From Paraburkholderia tuberum STM678 (GTDB lineage Bacteria; Pseudomonadota; Gammaproteobacteria; Burkholderiales; Burkholderiaceae), in contig NZ_CADFGP010000010.1 of the NCBI RefSeq assembly GCF_902833905.1, positions 143,948-207,947 of the forward strand: 64,000 nucleotides of DNA. The letters are read 5' to 3'. Numbering within the stretch: position 1 is the first letter of the stretch; the number at the start of each line of letters is the position of its first letter. A program made the position numbers and the translations under genes. The notes below the pieces were generated by a model. It saw only the letters and a list, made by a program, of their open reading frames with translations. It was not told the DNA's origin and did not search any database. Of the stretch, positions 37,351 through 45,904 are shown in pieces.

Positions 37351-38268
37351 TCACACGCGCCGCACCTTCGACGCAAAGAGTCCCTGCGGACGCAGCATCA
37401 GGATCACGACGACCGTCAGCAGCGTAAGAACACGTGCAATCGAACCCGACAGGAAAAACTCGCTGATCGACTGCATCTGCGCGATGCCGAACGCCGAGGC
37501 CACGGTGCCGAGCAGGCTCGCCGCGCCGCCAAAGGTGACGACAAGAAACGAATCGACGATATAAAGAGAACCGCTGGTGGGTCCGGTCGAGCCGATCGCC
37601 GTGAACGCCGCGCCCGCCACCCCCGCAATACCGCAGCCGATCGCGAAGGTCATCCGGTCAGTGCGCCGCGTGTTGATGCCGGCAGCGTTGGCCATGGGCC
37701 GGTTGGCAACCGTGGCACGCACGCGCAGGCCCCAGCGCGAGCGGTAGAGCGCGAGCAGCAGTCCACCTGTCATGACCAGCGCGAGTCCCATCACGAACAT
37801 GCCGCTGACTGGAATATCCAGGCCTGGCGCTGGCTCCCAGGAGCCCATCAGCCAGTCGGGCAGCGCAGGACTCACTTCCTTCGGCCCGAACGTCGAGCGA
37901 AACACTTGCTGCATGCCGAGACTCAGACCCCAGGTAGCGAGCAGCGTGTCGAGCGGACGGCGGTATAGATGGCGGATCAATGCCCATTCGGCGAGCCAGC
38001 CCGCCGCGAACGCGAGGCCGAACGCCGCGACGATCGCGAAGAAAAAGTACACCGGCGTGAACGCGTGCCAGACGTTCTGCGAGAACCACGAAAACATGTA
38101 GACGGTATAAGCGCCGATCGTCATGAATTCACCGTGCGCCATGTTGATCACGCCCATCTGGCCGAAGATCACGGCGAGCCCAAGCCCCATCAGGAGCAGA
38201 ACGCTGAACAGGCTCAGACCGGCGAAGCCCTGCATCAGCGTGATGTTGAAAATGTCGGTGGCGGACAT
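37351..38268 (-). CDS. urtB: Amide/urea ABC transporter permease UrtB-type (LivH-like)
   Basis: 305 aa with about eight membrane helices. MGVINMAHGEFMTIGAYTVY is the LivH/UrtB signature; LLATWGLSLGMQQVFRSTFG and VTFGGAASLLGTVASAFGIA are further family blocks. UrtB proteins often have a long extra N-terminal domain; this one lacks it and is the compact LivH size, as in amide-transport operons. Located 55 bases after urtA and 41 bases before urtC. Confidence 0.92.
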   Translation of the reverse strand: MSATDIFNITLMQGFAGLSLFSVLLLMGLGLAVIFGQMGVINMAHGEFMTIGAYTVYMFSWFSQNVWHAFTPVYFFFAIVAAFGLAFAAGWLAEWALIRHLYRRPLDTLLATWGLSLGMQQVFRSTFGPKEVSPALPDWLMGSWEPAPGLDIPVSGMFVMGLALVMTGGLLLALYRSRWGLRVRATVANRPMANAAGINTRRTDRMTFAIGCGIAGVAGAAFTAIGSTGPTSGSLYIVDSFLVVTFGGAASLLGTVASAFGIAQMQSISEFFLSGSIARVLTLLTVVVILMLRPQGLFASKVRRV

Positions 38269-38323
38269 CGAGCGCTCCTCGCGCGGCGGCGCGTTGCGTC
38301 GCCGCGCAGCTGCGGTTGACGGA

Positions 38324-39598
38324 TTACATGTAGCCCTTCGGGAACGGATTCGGCTGGATCGGCTGGTCGGACTGCGCGACGACCTTGAATTGGCCGTCCG
38401 CCTGGCCCTGGCCGATCAGCGAGCGGCTCCACAGGTGGTGATTCGCATCGACCTTCGCATAGCCCTGCGGCGCATTGGCCACGTCGATGCCCGCCGACGA
38501 CGCCACCACCTTGTCCACGTCGAAGCTGCCCGCGCGCTCGCAGGCGGCCTTCCAGATCCATGGGCCGAGATACGCGGCCTGGGTCACGTCGCCGATCACG
38601 GACTTCTGGCCGTAGCGCGCCTTGAACGCAGCGACGAACTTCTTGTTGTTCTCGTTATCGAGTGCCTCGAAGTATTTCATCGACGAATAGAAGCCCGCGA
38701 AGTTGTCGCCGCCGATGCCGAGCACTTCGTCCTCGGTTACCGACAGCGTCAGCAGGAACTGCTTCTGCGGAGTGATACCGGCCGCCTTGAGCTGCTTGTA
38801 GAACGCAACGTTCGAGCCGCCCACCACGCTCGCGAAAATGCAGTCCGGCCGCGCGAGCTTGATCTTGTTCATCAGCGACGCAAACTCGGTCGTGCCGAGC
38901 GGGTAATACTCCTCGCCGACGACCTTCGCGTGCAGATGCTGCTCGATATGACGGCGCGCGATCTTGTTCGACGTACGCGGCCAGATATAGTCGGAACCAA
39001 TCAGGAAAAACGTCTTGGCCTTCTTCGTGTTCGATGCCCAGTCGAGCGCCCAGAGAATCTGCTGGGTCGCTTCCTGGCCCGTGTAGAACACGTTCTTCGA
39101 TTGTTCGAGGCCTTCGTAGAAGGTCGGGTAATAGAGCAGCCCGTTGTCTTTCTCGAACACCGGCAGCACTGCCTTGCGCGAGGCCGAGGTCCAGCAGCCG
39201 AACACGGCGGCGACGTGGTCGTTCTCGAGCAGCTTCTTCGACTTCTCCGCGAAGGTCGGCCAGTCGGAGGCACCATCTTCCTGAATGATCTGGATCTTGC
39301 GCCCGAGCACGCCGCCCATTGCGTTGATCTGCTCGATCGCAAGGCGTTCGGCCTGGATCGAACCGGTTTCGGAGATCGCCATCGTGCCGGTCGCCGAATG
39401 CAACTGGCCGACTGTCACCGTGGTATCGGTCACCGCTAGTCCGGTGGTGTTCACCTTGGCAGTGGGCGGCGTTTGAGCAAATGAAGTACGTGGCAGCCCC
39501 AGCGCCATCAACGGCGCGGCGGCGAGGCCGCCGATCAGTTTCCGGCGCAACGGCGACGGTGTGCGAGCATCATCATCGATTCGATCGTCTGCGGACAT
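38324..39598 (-). CDS. urtA: Amide/urea ABC transporter substrate-binding protein UrtA-type
   Basis: 424 aa from ATG 39598 (AAGGAGAATG upstream). The leader has LRRKLIGGLAAAPLMALGLP then SFAQ, a signal peptide with a twin-arginine (Tat-like) look. Mature domain: VTVGQLHSATGTMAISETGS, EQINAMGGVLGRKIQIIQED, GASDWPTFAEKSKKLL, VFGCWTSASRKAVLPVFEK, NGLLYYPTFYEGLEQSKNVF and VGEEYYPLGTTEFASL, all typical of UrtA/FmdC and related to the amide sensor AmiC. It delivers substrate to UrtBC in the periplasm. Divergent from the permease-kinase fusion gene. Confidence 0.94.
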   Translation of the reverse strand: MSADDRIDDDARTPSPLRRKLIGGLAAAPLMALGLPRTSFAQTPPTAKVNTTGLAVTDTTVTVGQLHSATGTMAISETGSIQAERLAIEQINAMGGVLGRKIQIIQEDGASDWPTFAEKSKKLLENDHVAAVFGCWTSASRKAVLPVFEKDNGLLYYPTFYEGLEQSKNVFYTGQEATQQILWALDWASNTKKAKTFFLIGSDYIWPRTSNKIARRHIEQHLHAKVVGEEYYPLGTTEFASLMNKIKLARPDCIFASVVGGSNVAFYKQLKAAGITPQKQFLLTLSVTEDEVLGIGGDNFAGFYSSMKYFEALDNENNKKFVAAFKARYGQKSVIGDVTQAAYLGPWIWKAACERAGSFDVDKVVASSAGIDVANAPQGYAKVDANHHLWSRSLIGQGQADGQFKVVAQSDQPIQPNPFPKGYM

Positions 39599-39682
39599 CA
39601 CATTCTCCTTATCGGTCGCCCTGCGCTTCTTGCGAGAGCTGGTTCGAGGTTGGACGCAATGTAGAAAGCCAAATTGGCAACC

Positions 39683-39706
39683 GGAATACGTCGATTGACG
39701 TATTCC
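39683..39706. promoter_or_regulatory. Perfect palindrome in the urtA / permease-kinase divergent region
   Basis: GGAATACGTC (39683-39692), spacer GATT, GACGTATTCC (39697-39706): a perfect 10-bp inverted repeat 85 bases upstream of the urtA start and 74 bases upstream of the fusion kinase gene. Size and symmetry suit a dimeric LuxR-type response regulator, and such a regulator is encoded next to the kinase (inference). Confidence 0.75.
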
Positions 39707-39718
39707 CCGCGGTCGCAC

Positions 39719-39734
39719 TGGAATGTAATTTGCA
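39719..39734 (+). promoter_or_regulatory. Possible sigma-54 promoter of the permease-kinase gene
   Basis: TGGAATGTAATTTGCA has GG and GC at the required 12-bp phasing (39720-39721 and 39732-39733) and an intact TTGCA, but differs from the consensus at two places in the -24 element. The gene starts at 39780. Medium to low certainty. Confidence 0.4.
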
Positions 39735-39779
39735 TCAGACACCGATCCGATCGTTTCCGCACCAATCCAGATCATCTCC

Positions 39780-42700
39780 ATGCCCGAGAGTCACCCGTCA
39801 GTGGGCACGCCCAGTACCCAACGCATCGTCAAGGTGCGGCGCGACTACAATGCGTGGGTCGGCGACGAAACGCTTGAGGATTACGCGTTGCGCTTCACGC
39901 CGCGTTCGTTTCGACGCTGGTCGGAACTGCGCGTCGCCAACACGGCAATCGGCGCCGTGTCTTTTCTGGTGCTCGAAGCGATCGGCGGCAGTCTCGTCGT
40001 CAACCATGGCTTTACGAACGCGGTCTGGGCGATCGCGGTCGTATCGGTGCTCATCTGGCTCACCAGTCTGCCGATCAGCTTTTACGCCGCGCGCCATGGC
40101 GTCGACATGGATCTGCTTACGCGCGGCGCGGGCTTCGGCTATATCGGCTCGACGCTCACGTCGCTGCTCTATGCCGTCTTCACGTTTATTTTCTTCGCGC
40201 TCGAAGCGGCCATCATGTCGCTCGCGTTGCAACTCTATTTTCATATCTCGCTGGCGATCGCCTATGTACTGAGCTCGCTCGTCGTGATTCCGATCGTGAT
40301 GTTCGGCATCACGCTGATCAATCGGCTGCAAAGCTGGACTCAGCCGCTGTGGCTGGTACTGTTCGCGCTGCCCTATGCGGCTGTGCTGTGGCACCATCCG
40401 GGTCTGGTGCACGAATGGACGACCTTTGCCGGCTTCGCTGCGCAAGGCCGCGCGTTCAGCGTGATCGCGTTCGGGCAGGCCTCGACCGTGGTGTTTGCAT
40501 TGATCGTGCAGGTCGGCGAGCAGGTGGATTACTTGCGCTTCCTGCCGCCGCTCACTGCAAAGAACCACACGCGCTGGTGGCTCGCGCTGCTGTCGGCGGG
40601 ACCAGGCTGGATCGTGCCCGGCGCCCTCAAGATGCTCGGCGGCGCATTCCTCGCCTTCGTCGCGATCCAGTATGAAGTCAGTCCGGCGGAGGCCACGCAG
40701 CCCACCCAGATGTACCTCGTCGCCTATCACTTGCTGCTCGATCCATTTGGGCTCGCGAGCTGGGCGCTGCCCGCGATGACGCTGTTCGTGATCGTTTCGC
40801 AGTTGAAGATCAACGTGACGAATGCGTACGCGGGCTCGCTCGCGTGGTCGAATTTTTTTGCCCGTCTGACGCACAGCCATCCGGGGCGGGTGGTGTGGCT
40901 CGTGTTCAATGTGATGATCGCGCTGCTGCTCGTGGAAATGGGTGTATTCGAGGCGATCGCCAAGGTGCTGTCGCTCTACGCAAACATCGCGATCGCGTGG
41001 ATCGGCGCACTGTTCGCCGATCTCGTCATCAACAAGCCGCTTGGGCTTAGCCCGCGTCATATCGAATTCAAACGCGCACACCTGTACGACGTGAATCCCG
41101 TCGGCGTAGGCGCGATGCTGATCGCCGCCGCCGCCGCGATGCTCGCGCAGAGCGGCATGTTCGGCTTGCTGGCACAAGCCATGTCGTCGTTCATCGCGTT
41201 CGGCGTGGCAGTCGCCTGTGCTCCGGTGCTCGCGATCGTCACGCGCGGACGCTACTACATCGCGCGCGCCGCCCAACCCACGGGCAACGCCACTTCGCTT
41301 CGCTGCGCGATCTGCGAGAACGCGTTCGAACCGGAAGACACAGCCTTCTGCCCTGCCTACGGCGGCACGATCTGCTCGCTGTGCTGTTCGCTCGATTCGC
41401 GCTGCCACGATCGCTGCAAGCCGCACGCACGCTTCGCGTCGCAAGCCGATCGCGCGCTACATCGCGTGTTTCCCCGCGTGCGGCTCGGCCCAGCCGCGCT
41501 GCGTCTCATGCACTATGCCAGCCTCATGTGCGCGATACTCGCGGTGCTCGCGAGCGTGCTCTATCTGATCTGGTCACAGAGTGTGACCTCGCTCGCCGTC
41601 GACGGATCGTCGATCGACAGCGCGATCGGCCACAGTTTTCTGAAGATATTCTTCGCGCTTTCTCTCGTCGGCTGCATAGCGGCGTGGTGGTTCGTGCTGG
41701 AGCGCGAAAGCCGTCGCGTCACGCAGGAAGAATCGCAACGGCAAAACGAATTGCTGATGCAGGAAATCGACGCGCACCAGAAAACCGACGCCGCGCTCAA
41801 GCGCGCGACGGCCGCCGCCGAATCGGCGAATCAGGCGAAAAGCCGCTACGTGTCCGGTTTGAGCCACGAGTTGCGCACACCGCTGAACAGCATTCTCGGC
41901 TATGCACAGTTGCTTTTGCAGGCGAAAGAGGAGTTTTCGCCGACGCGCTACAGTGCCGTGCGAACGATTCACCGCAGCGGCGAACATCTGCTTGCGCTCG
42001 TCGATGGGCTGCTCGACGTCGCGCGTATCGAGGCGGGCAAGCTGGAACTGAACATCGCACGTGTGTCACTGGTGGATTTCGTCGCGCACGTCACCTCAAT
42101 GCTGCGCCCGCAGGCGCTCGAGAAAGCGCTCGCTTTCGACGTGCAGACCGTAGGCCGCCTGCCCGCCACCGTGCGTACCGACCAGAAATGCATGGGTCAG
42201 ATTTTGACCAACCTGATCGGCAACGCGATTCGCTTCACGTCCACGGGTACTGTGACGCTGCGCGTGAGCCACGTGCTCGACACGTTGAAGTTCGAAGTAG
42301 TCGACACCGGCCCCGGAATTCCTCCGGCCGAGATGGAGCGCCTGTTCCTGCCGTTCGAGCGAGGCGAAGCGGCGCATGCGCACGATCACGGCGCGGGACT
42401 GGGGCTCACGATCTGCCGGCTTCTCACGCAGGCACTCGGTGGCAGTCTGGAAGTGGACAGCGAGGTCGGGCGCGGCACGCGCTTCATCGTGCGACTGTTC
42501 GCGCCAGCAGTGAACAGCGCAGCCGACGCGCGCACTGAACTCGCGGCGATCCGCGGCTATACCGGGCCGAAGCGCGCGATTCTCGTCGTCGACGATCTCG
42601 CGGATCAGCGCGGCATCGTCGTGCAACTGCTGACGCCGCTCGGCTTCGACGTCGCCGAGGCGCAGAGCGGCCCCGACGCGTTGCGCTGGCTGGCGACACA

Positions 42701-43208
42701 CAGCGTCGACGTGATCATCATGGACATCTCAATGCCGCTGATGGACGGCTACGAAGCCAGCCGGCTGATCCGCGAAAACCAGTTGTCGAACGCCCCGATC
42801 GTGCTGCTTTCGGCTAATGCATTTGCCGACGATCGGGAACGCGCGAGCGCGACCGGATGCGCCGGATATCTCGTGAAGCCGCTCCAGATCAATTTGTTGC
42901 TCGACAAGCTCGCGCAGTTACTCGTGCTCGACTGGATCGCATCCGAGCCGTCCACGTCCGCGCAAGCCACGCCGCCCGTCAGGCACGCGTCACTGGACCT
43001 CGCGTGGCCGAAAGCGGTGCTCGAGCGGCTGCGCGCACACCTCGAAGTCGGCTACCTGCAAGGCGTGATCGAACAACTCGACTCGGCGCGCGCGACATGG
43101 CCCGCGCTACAGGAGCAGATCGACGTGTTGCGCGCTTTGGCGGAACGCTTTCAGCTAAGGGAGCTTGAGCATGAACTCGACCGACTGTCTCGCGCCGCGG
43201 ACGTCTGA
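39780..43208 (+). CDS. NCS1-type permease fused to hybrid histidine kinase/response regulator
   Basis: 1142 aa. Residues about 20-490 are an NCS1 (cytosine/purine/allantoin) permease-like region with about twelve membrane helices (e.g. NAWVGDETLEDYALRF entry motif, FGQASTVVFALIVQVGEQVD). Residues 505-550 form a cysteine-rich linker: CAICENAFEPEDTAFCP, then CSLCC and CHDRC (Cys509, 512, 524, 532, 535, 536, 542, 546), probably a zinc finger. Two more membrane helices (about 575-597, 620-640), a coiled coil, HisKA with SGLSHELRTPLNSILGYAQ (His696), HATPase (TNLIGNAIRFTS, DTGPGIPP, GAGLGLTICRLL), a receiver (VVDDLADQRG, phospho-acceptor Asp982, Lys in LVKPL) and about 70 helical C-terminal residues follow. 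Best read as a transporter-type sensor for a nitrogen compound. Same concept as CbrA, which uses an SSS permease. Confidence 0.93.
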   Translation: MPESHPSVGTPSTQRIVKVRRDYNAWVGDETLEDYALRFTPRSFRRWSELRVANTAIGAVSFLVLEAIGGSLVVNHGFTNAVWAIAVVSVLIWLTSLPISFYAARHGVDMDLLTRGAGFGYIGSTLTSLLYAVFTFIFFALEAAIMSLALQLYFHISLAIAYVLSSLVVIPIVMFGITLINRLQSWTQPLWLVLFALPYAAVLWHHPGLVHEWTTFAGFAAQGRAFSVIAFGQASTVVFALIVQVGEQVDYLRFLPPLTAKNHTRWWLALLSAGPGWIVPGALKMLGGAFLAFVAIQYEVSPAEATQPTQMYLVAYHLLLDPFGLASWALPAMTLFVIVSQLKINVTNAYAGSLAWSNFFARLTHSHPGRVVWLVFNVMIALLLVEMGVFEAIAKVLSLYANIAIAWIGALFADLVINKPLGLSPRHIEFKRAHLYDVNPVGVGAMLIAAAAAMLAQSGMFGLLAQAMSSFIAFGVAVACAPVLAIVTRGRYYIARAAQPTGNATSLRCAICENAFEPEDTAFCPAYGGTICSLCCSLDSRCHDRCKPHARFASQADRALHRVFPRVRLGPAALRLMHYASLMCAILAVLASVLYLIWSQSVTSLAVDGSSIDSAIGHSFLKIFFALSLVGCIAAWWFVLERESRRVTQEESQRQNELLMQEIDAHQKTDAALKRATAAAESANQAKSRYVSGLSHELRTPLNSILGYAQLLLQAKEEFSPTRYSAVRTIHRSGEHLLALVDGLLDVARIEAGKLELNIARVSLVDFVAHVTSMLRPQALEKALAFDVQTVGRLPATVRTDQKCMGQILTNLIGNAIRFTSTGTVTLRVSHVLDTLKFEVVDTGPGIPPAEMERLFLPFERGEAAHAHDHGAGLGLTICRLLTQALGGSLEVDSEVGRGTRFIVRLFAPAVNSAADARTELAAIRGYTGPKRAILVVDDLADQRGIVVQLLTPLGFDVAEAQSGPDALRWLATHSVDVIIMDISMPLMDGYEASRLIRENQLSNAPIVLLSANAFADDRERASATGCAGYLVKPLQINLLLDKLAQLLVLDWIASEPSTSAQATPPVRHASLDLAWPKAVLERLRAHLEVGYLQGVIEQLDSARATWPALQEQIDVLRALAERFQLRELEHELDRLSRAADV

Positions 43209-44178
43209 CGCGCGCGTGATGGACTCCACCGATGCGTCGCCCGAGTGGCTGCGCGAGCGTCCCGTCGTGTTGATTGTCGATGACACGCCGGACAACCTCG
43301 CATTTCTCTCCGATACGCTTCAGGCACATGGTTACGCGGTGCTGGTCGCGCTCTCGGGCGAAGATGCGCTCAAGCGCCTCGCACGCGTGACGCCCGACGT
43401 CGTGTTGCTCGACGCGATGATGCCCGGCATGGATGGCTTCGAGACCTGCAGCCACCTGAAGCAGGACGTTCGCCACGAACATCTGCCCGTGATCTTCATG
43501 ACGGCATTGACGGAAAGCGAGCATGTGGTGCGCGCGTTTCGCGTCGGCGGCATCGACTATGTGACGAAACCCGTGCGTCCCGAGGAGGTTTGCGCGCGCA
43601 TTGGCGCACACGTGCAGCGCTCACGTGCGCAACTCTATGCGCACGCGGCACTGTCGCTCGATGCGCGGGCGGCGCTGATCGTCGGCGCCGATGGCGCGAT
43701 CCGCTGGCAGAGTCCGCAAGCGGCACGGCAAATTTCTGCCTACCGGGCCAGCCACGCCGATGACCTCGCGCAAGCGGTTGCGCAGCCCATGTTGCCGCCG
43801 CTGTTGCGCGACTGGTTTGCGGACTGGCTCGGGCGCGGGAGTCCGGCCGGCGCCGTCCTCGAATTCACCGCGGGACACGTGCGGCGTTCTGCGAGCGCAA
43901 CCTCCGCTCCCGATCCTGGAGAGTGGATCCTCACCCTCAAGGAGACCGATGACACTGTGCACAGCAGCGCACTCGCGGCGCGCTTCAATTTGACGGCGCG
44001 CGAGGCCGAAGTGCTGCTCTGGGTCTCTCGCGGCAAGACGAATCGCGATATCGGCGACATTCTCGGCATGGCGCCGCGCACGGTGAACAAGCACCTCGAA
44101 CATCTGTTCCGTAAGCTGCACGTCGAGACGCGCGCGGCTGGCGCTGCGCTTGCGATCAAGGCGCTGGACAGGGCCTGA
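43171..44178 (+). CDS. LuxR-type response regulator (REC + HTH) partner of the fusion kinase
   Basis: 335 aa. The ATG at 43171 is chosen over a TTG at 43165 because AAGGGAG lies 8 bases upstream; it overlaps the end of the kinase gene by 38 bases, so the two are coupled. REC domain: VLIVDDTPDNLAFLSDTL, phospho-acceptor Asp81 in LLDAMMPGMDGFE, Thr in FMTALTE, Lys in YVTKPVRPEE. A poorly conserved middle segment (about 145-255) resembles a PAS-like domain. The C-terminal LuxR HTH spans about 268-330 (LTAREAEVLLWVSRGKTNRD and MAPRTVNKHLEHLFRKL). Likely receives phosphate from the hybrid kinase and binds the palindrome in front of urtA (inference). Confidence 0.93.
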   Translation: MNSTDCLAPRTSDARVMDSTDASPEWLRERPVVLIVDDTPDNLAFLSDTLQAHGYAVLVALSGEDALKRLARVTPDVVLLDAMMPGMDGFETCSHLKQDVRHEHLPVIFMTALTESEHVVRAFRVGGIDYVTKPVRPEEVCARIGAHVQRSRAQLYAHAALSLDARAALIVGADGAIRWQSPQAARQISAYRASHADDLAQAVAQPMLPPLLRDWFADWLGRGSPAGAVLEFTAGHVRRSASATSAPDPGEWILTLKETDDTVHSSALAARFNLTAREAEVLLWVSRGKTNRDIGDILGMAPRTVNKHLEHLFRKLHVETRAAGAALAIKALDRA

Positions 44179-44296
44179 AATAGCTGAACGGTCGCGCAAG
44201 CCATGACGGAAACTACCCTGCCTCGTTGTTTTACCCGAGTAGCCGCGGCACGCTCGACGCTTTGTCGGGAGCCACACGGCATACCCAACGTTGACC

Positions 44297-44353
44297 ATGC
44301 GTAAAAATCGTGAAGTACTGCGCCTGCATTTCGAAAGAGGCTTTACGCCGCGC
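44297..44353 (+). pseudogene. IS21-family IstA N-terminal remnant
   Basis: ATG at 44297 gives MRKNREVLRLHFERGFTPR, very close to the MRKIREVLRLxxExGLSxRQIA start of IS21 transposases. After about 19 codons the similarity ends. No IstB or further transposase sequence is present in the 344-base gap between the two regulator genes. A short scar; the rest of 44179-44522 holds nothing I recognise. Confidence 0.55.
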
Positions 44354-44522
44354 ACTTCAATTTGCCTGAACGACGAACCATGCATAATCCCGAGCCGGCC
44401 ATAATAGGTCGATTCCACGACCACACCCGATGAACGCGGTAGCCACGGCGTCGCGCGCGGTGTACACGGAAAGCAGAGGAAGCGGCTTGAATGTCACTTT
44501 CGAGCGTCCAATAGGTGACGCT

Positions 44523-45269
44523 TTAGTTTGAGGTTGCAACGAGCATGTAGCCGAGGCCCCACACTGTGCGGATATGTCGCGGCGAGGTTGCCTCTGTCTC
44601 AATCACCTGCCGTAAGCGAAGAACTTGCACGTCAACGCTGCGGGCGCTCGCCTCATATTGCGACCCGCGCGCGCGCTCTATCAGATTTGCGCGGCTTACG
44701 GGACGGTTTGGCGTCTCCGCAAGCGCACACAGGAGACGCATTTCAGCTGCGCCGAGTTCGACGATGCCCGCTTCGTCCGACATCAATTCTCTACGCCGAA
44801 CGTCCAGCCCGAAGGCGCCGAACCGCAAGCATTGCGACTCGCCTGCGAGCAGCATCTCGCCCCGCACGTTTTGCAGGCGCACCTGAAACTGCTGCCGACG
44901 TAACATCGCCCGAACCCGCGCTATCAGCTCGCTCGGCAGAAACGGTTTCGCGAGATAGTCGTCGGCGCCAATCTCCAAACCTACGACCTTGTCCGCGGGA
45001 TCGCCACGCGCTGTTAGCATGAGGATGGGGATTGTCTCTCTCCGAGCACGCAACCGACGGCAGATGGACAGGCCGTCTTCGCCTGGCATCATGATATCGA
45101 GAATCAACAGGTCGAACGGGTAGCGCTCGATCAAAACGTCCAACTCAATGCCTGTCTTCACCGCGCGCACCGAGAAACCTTGTGCCGTCAGAAAGCGTTG
45201 CAGCATATTGCGGATTTCAACATCATCGTCAAGCACGATGATGCGACCGGTTGGCAGATCATCTGACAT
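44523..45269 (-). CDS. OmpR-family response regulator (orphan)
   Basis: 248 aa. REC domain (IIVLDDDVEIRNMLQRFL, phospho-acceptor in LLILDIMMPGEDG, Thr in LMLTARGD, Lys in LAKPFLPSE) and a C-terminal winged helix (FGLDVRRRELMSDEAG, LGAAEMRLLCALAETPNRPV, ARSVDVQVLRLRQVIETEAT and IRTVWGLGYMLVA). No histidine kinase is adjacent on either side. It is separated from a second OmpR-type regulator gene by 635 bases of debris and points away from it. Confidence 0.92.
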   Translation of the reverse strand: MSDDLPTGRIIVLDDDVEIRNMLQRFLTAQGFSVRAVKTGIELDVLIERYPFDLLILDIMMPGEDGLSICRRLRARRETIPILMLTARGDPADKVVGLEIGADDYLAKPFLPSELIARVRAMLRRQQFQVRLQNVRGEMLLAGESQCLRFGAFGLDVRRRELMSDEAGIVELGAAEMRLLCALAETPNRPVSRANLIERARGSQYEASARSVDVQVLRLRQVIETEATSPRHIRTVWGLGYMLVATSN

Positions 45270-45904
45270 ATGATTAAGCAGACACCTCTAATAACGCCTG
45301 TCTTTTAGTTCCTGTTTCCGATGCTACGCGGCGAACCGCTTGGCTTTGCTACAGCCGTCACGTGCCTCGGTGGGCGGCGACAATCTCGTCGAAGCGGGCT
45401 GCGCCGGGCGGCCTGCCGGCCTGCAGTTGCGCCTGCACTGCTTACCAATCCGCTTGATGTCTGCGGCGATACGTTGCACCTCAGACAGTACCAGTGCGGC
45501 ATGCAGTTCCGTATGGTTCGACGAACGGAATATACAAGGATTTCCGCACTGGATGTGTTGGAAAGATATGTCAAAAGATGTCATCGATTGTGCTGGCCAC
45601 AACACAGACTGGCGAAAGCCCACGACCGCCCGGCGCCACCCGTATGTACCGGGCATGCCATCCTGACTGCTCATATTACAGATCTCGCTCGTGGTCAGCG
45701 AGAAAGCGAGTGCACCCGTGCGTTTGCGGACAGAAAAACAGGCCCCGTCGATGACATTTCCTGACATGATTTGCTAACACCTGGCGTTATGAAATTCGCC
45801 TACATTTCTTCGATCGATCGTGTGCTGCAGCTTCTGCGGTGCGCTCGCATTGCGGTTAGTCGCGGCCCCGGTCATCACTCGTTTGTGAGCGTTATTCTCT
45901 TCCT
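45270..45904. other. 635-base stretch without a supported gene, holds a repeat
   Basis: Between the two divergent regulators. Overlapping frames exist on both strands but none has a convincing ribosome binding site or recognisable product. A 27-bp element at 45557-45583 recurs at 60097-60123, beside a transposase remnant. The end of the stretch presumably carries the promoter of the 45905 gene. Confidence 0.45.
45557..45583 (+). repeat. 27-bp repeat, copy 1 (possible insertion-sequence end)
   Basis: Starts GTTGGAAAG and ends CAAAAGATGTCA; 25 of 27 bases match the copy at 60097-60123, which lies about 230 bases before an IS3-type transposase remnant. Similarity decays on both sides. Likely a terminal-repeat scar of the same element. 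Confidence 0.6.

Noticed and set aside
37351..39598. Calling the transporter strictly a urea transporter
   Set aside because: Sequence is Urt-type, but neighbours are amidases and no urease gene is present, so I keep the Urt symbols only as family names.
39599..39682. Sigma-54 promoter for urtA on the minus strand (GG...TTGC-like bases near 39655-39675)
   Set aside because: The GG-to-GC spacing is one base too long, which sigma-54 promoters do not tolerate.
45324..45767. Overlapping 147-codon frames on both strands between the two OmpR-type regulators
   Set aside because: Both cannot be real, neither has a ribosome binding site or recognisable similarity, and an IS-end-like repeat runs through them.
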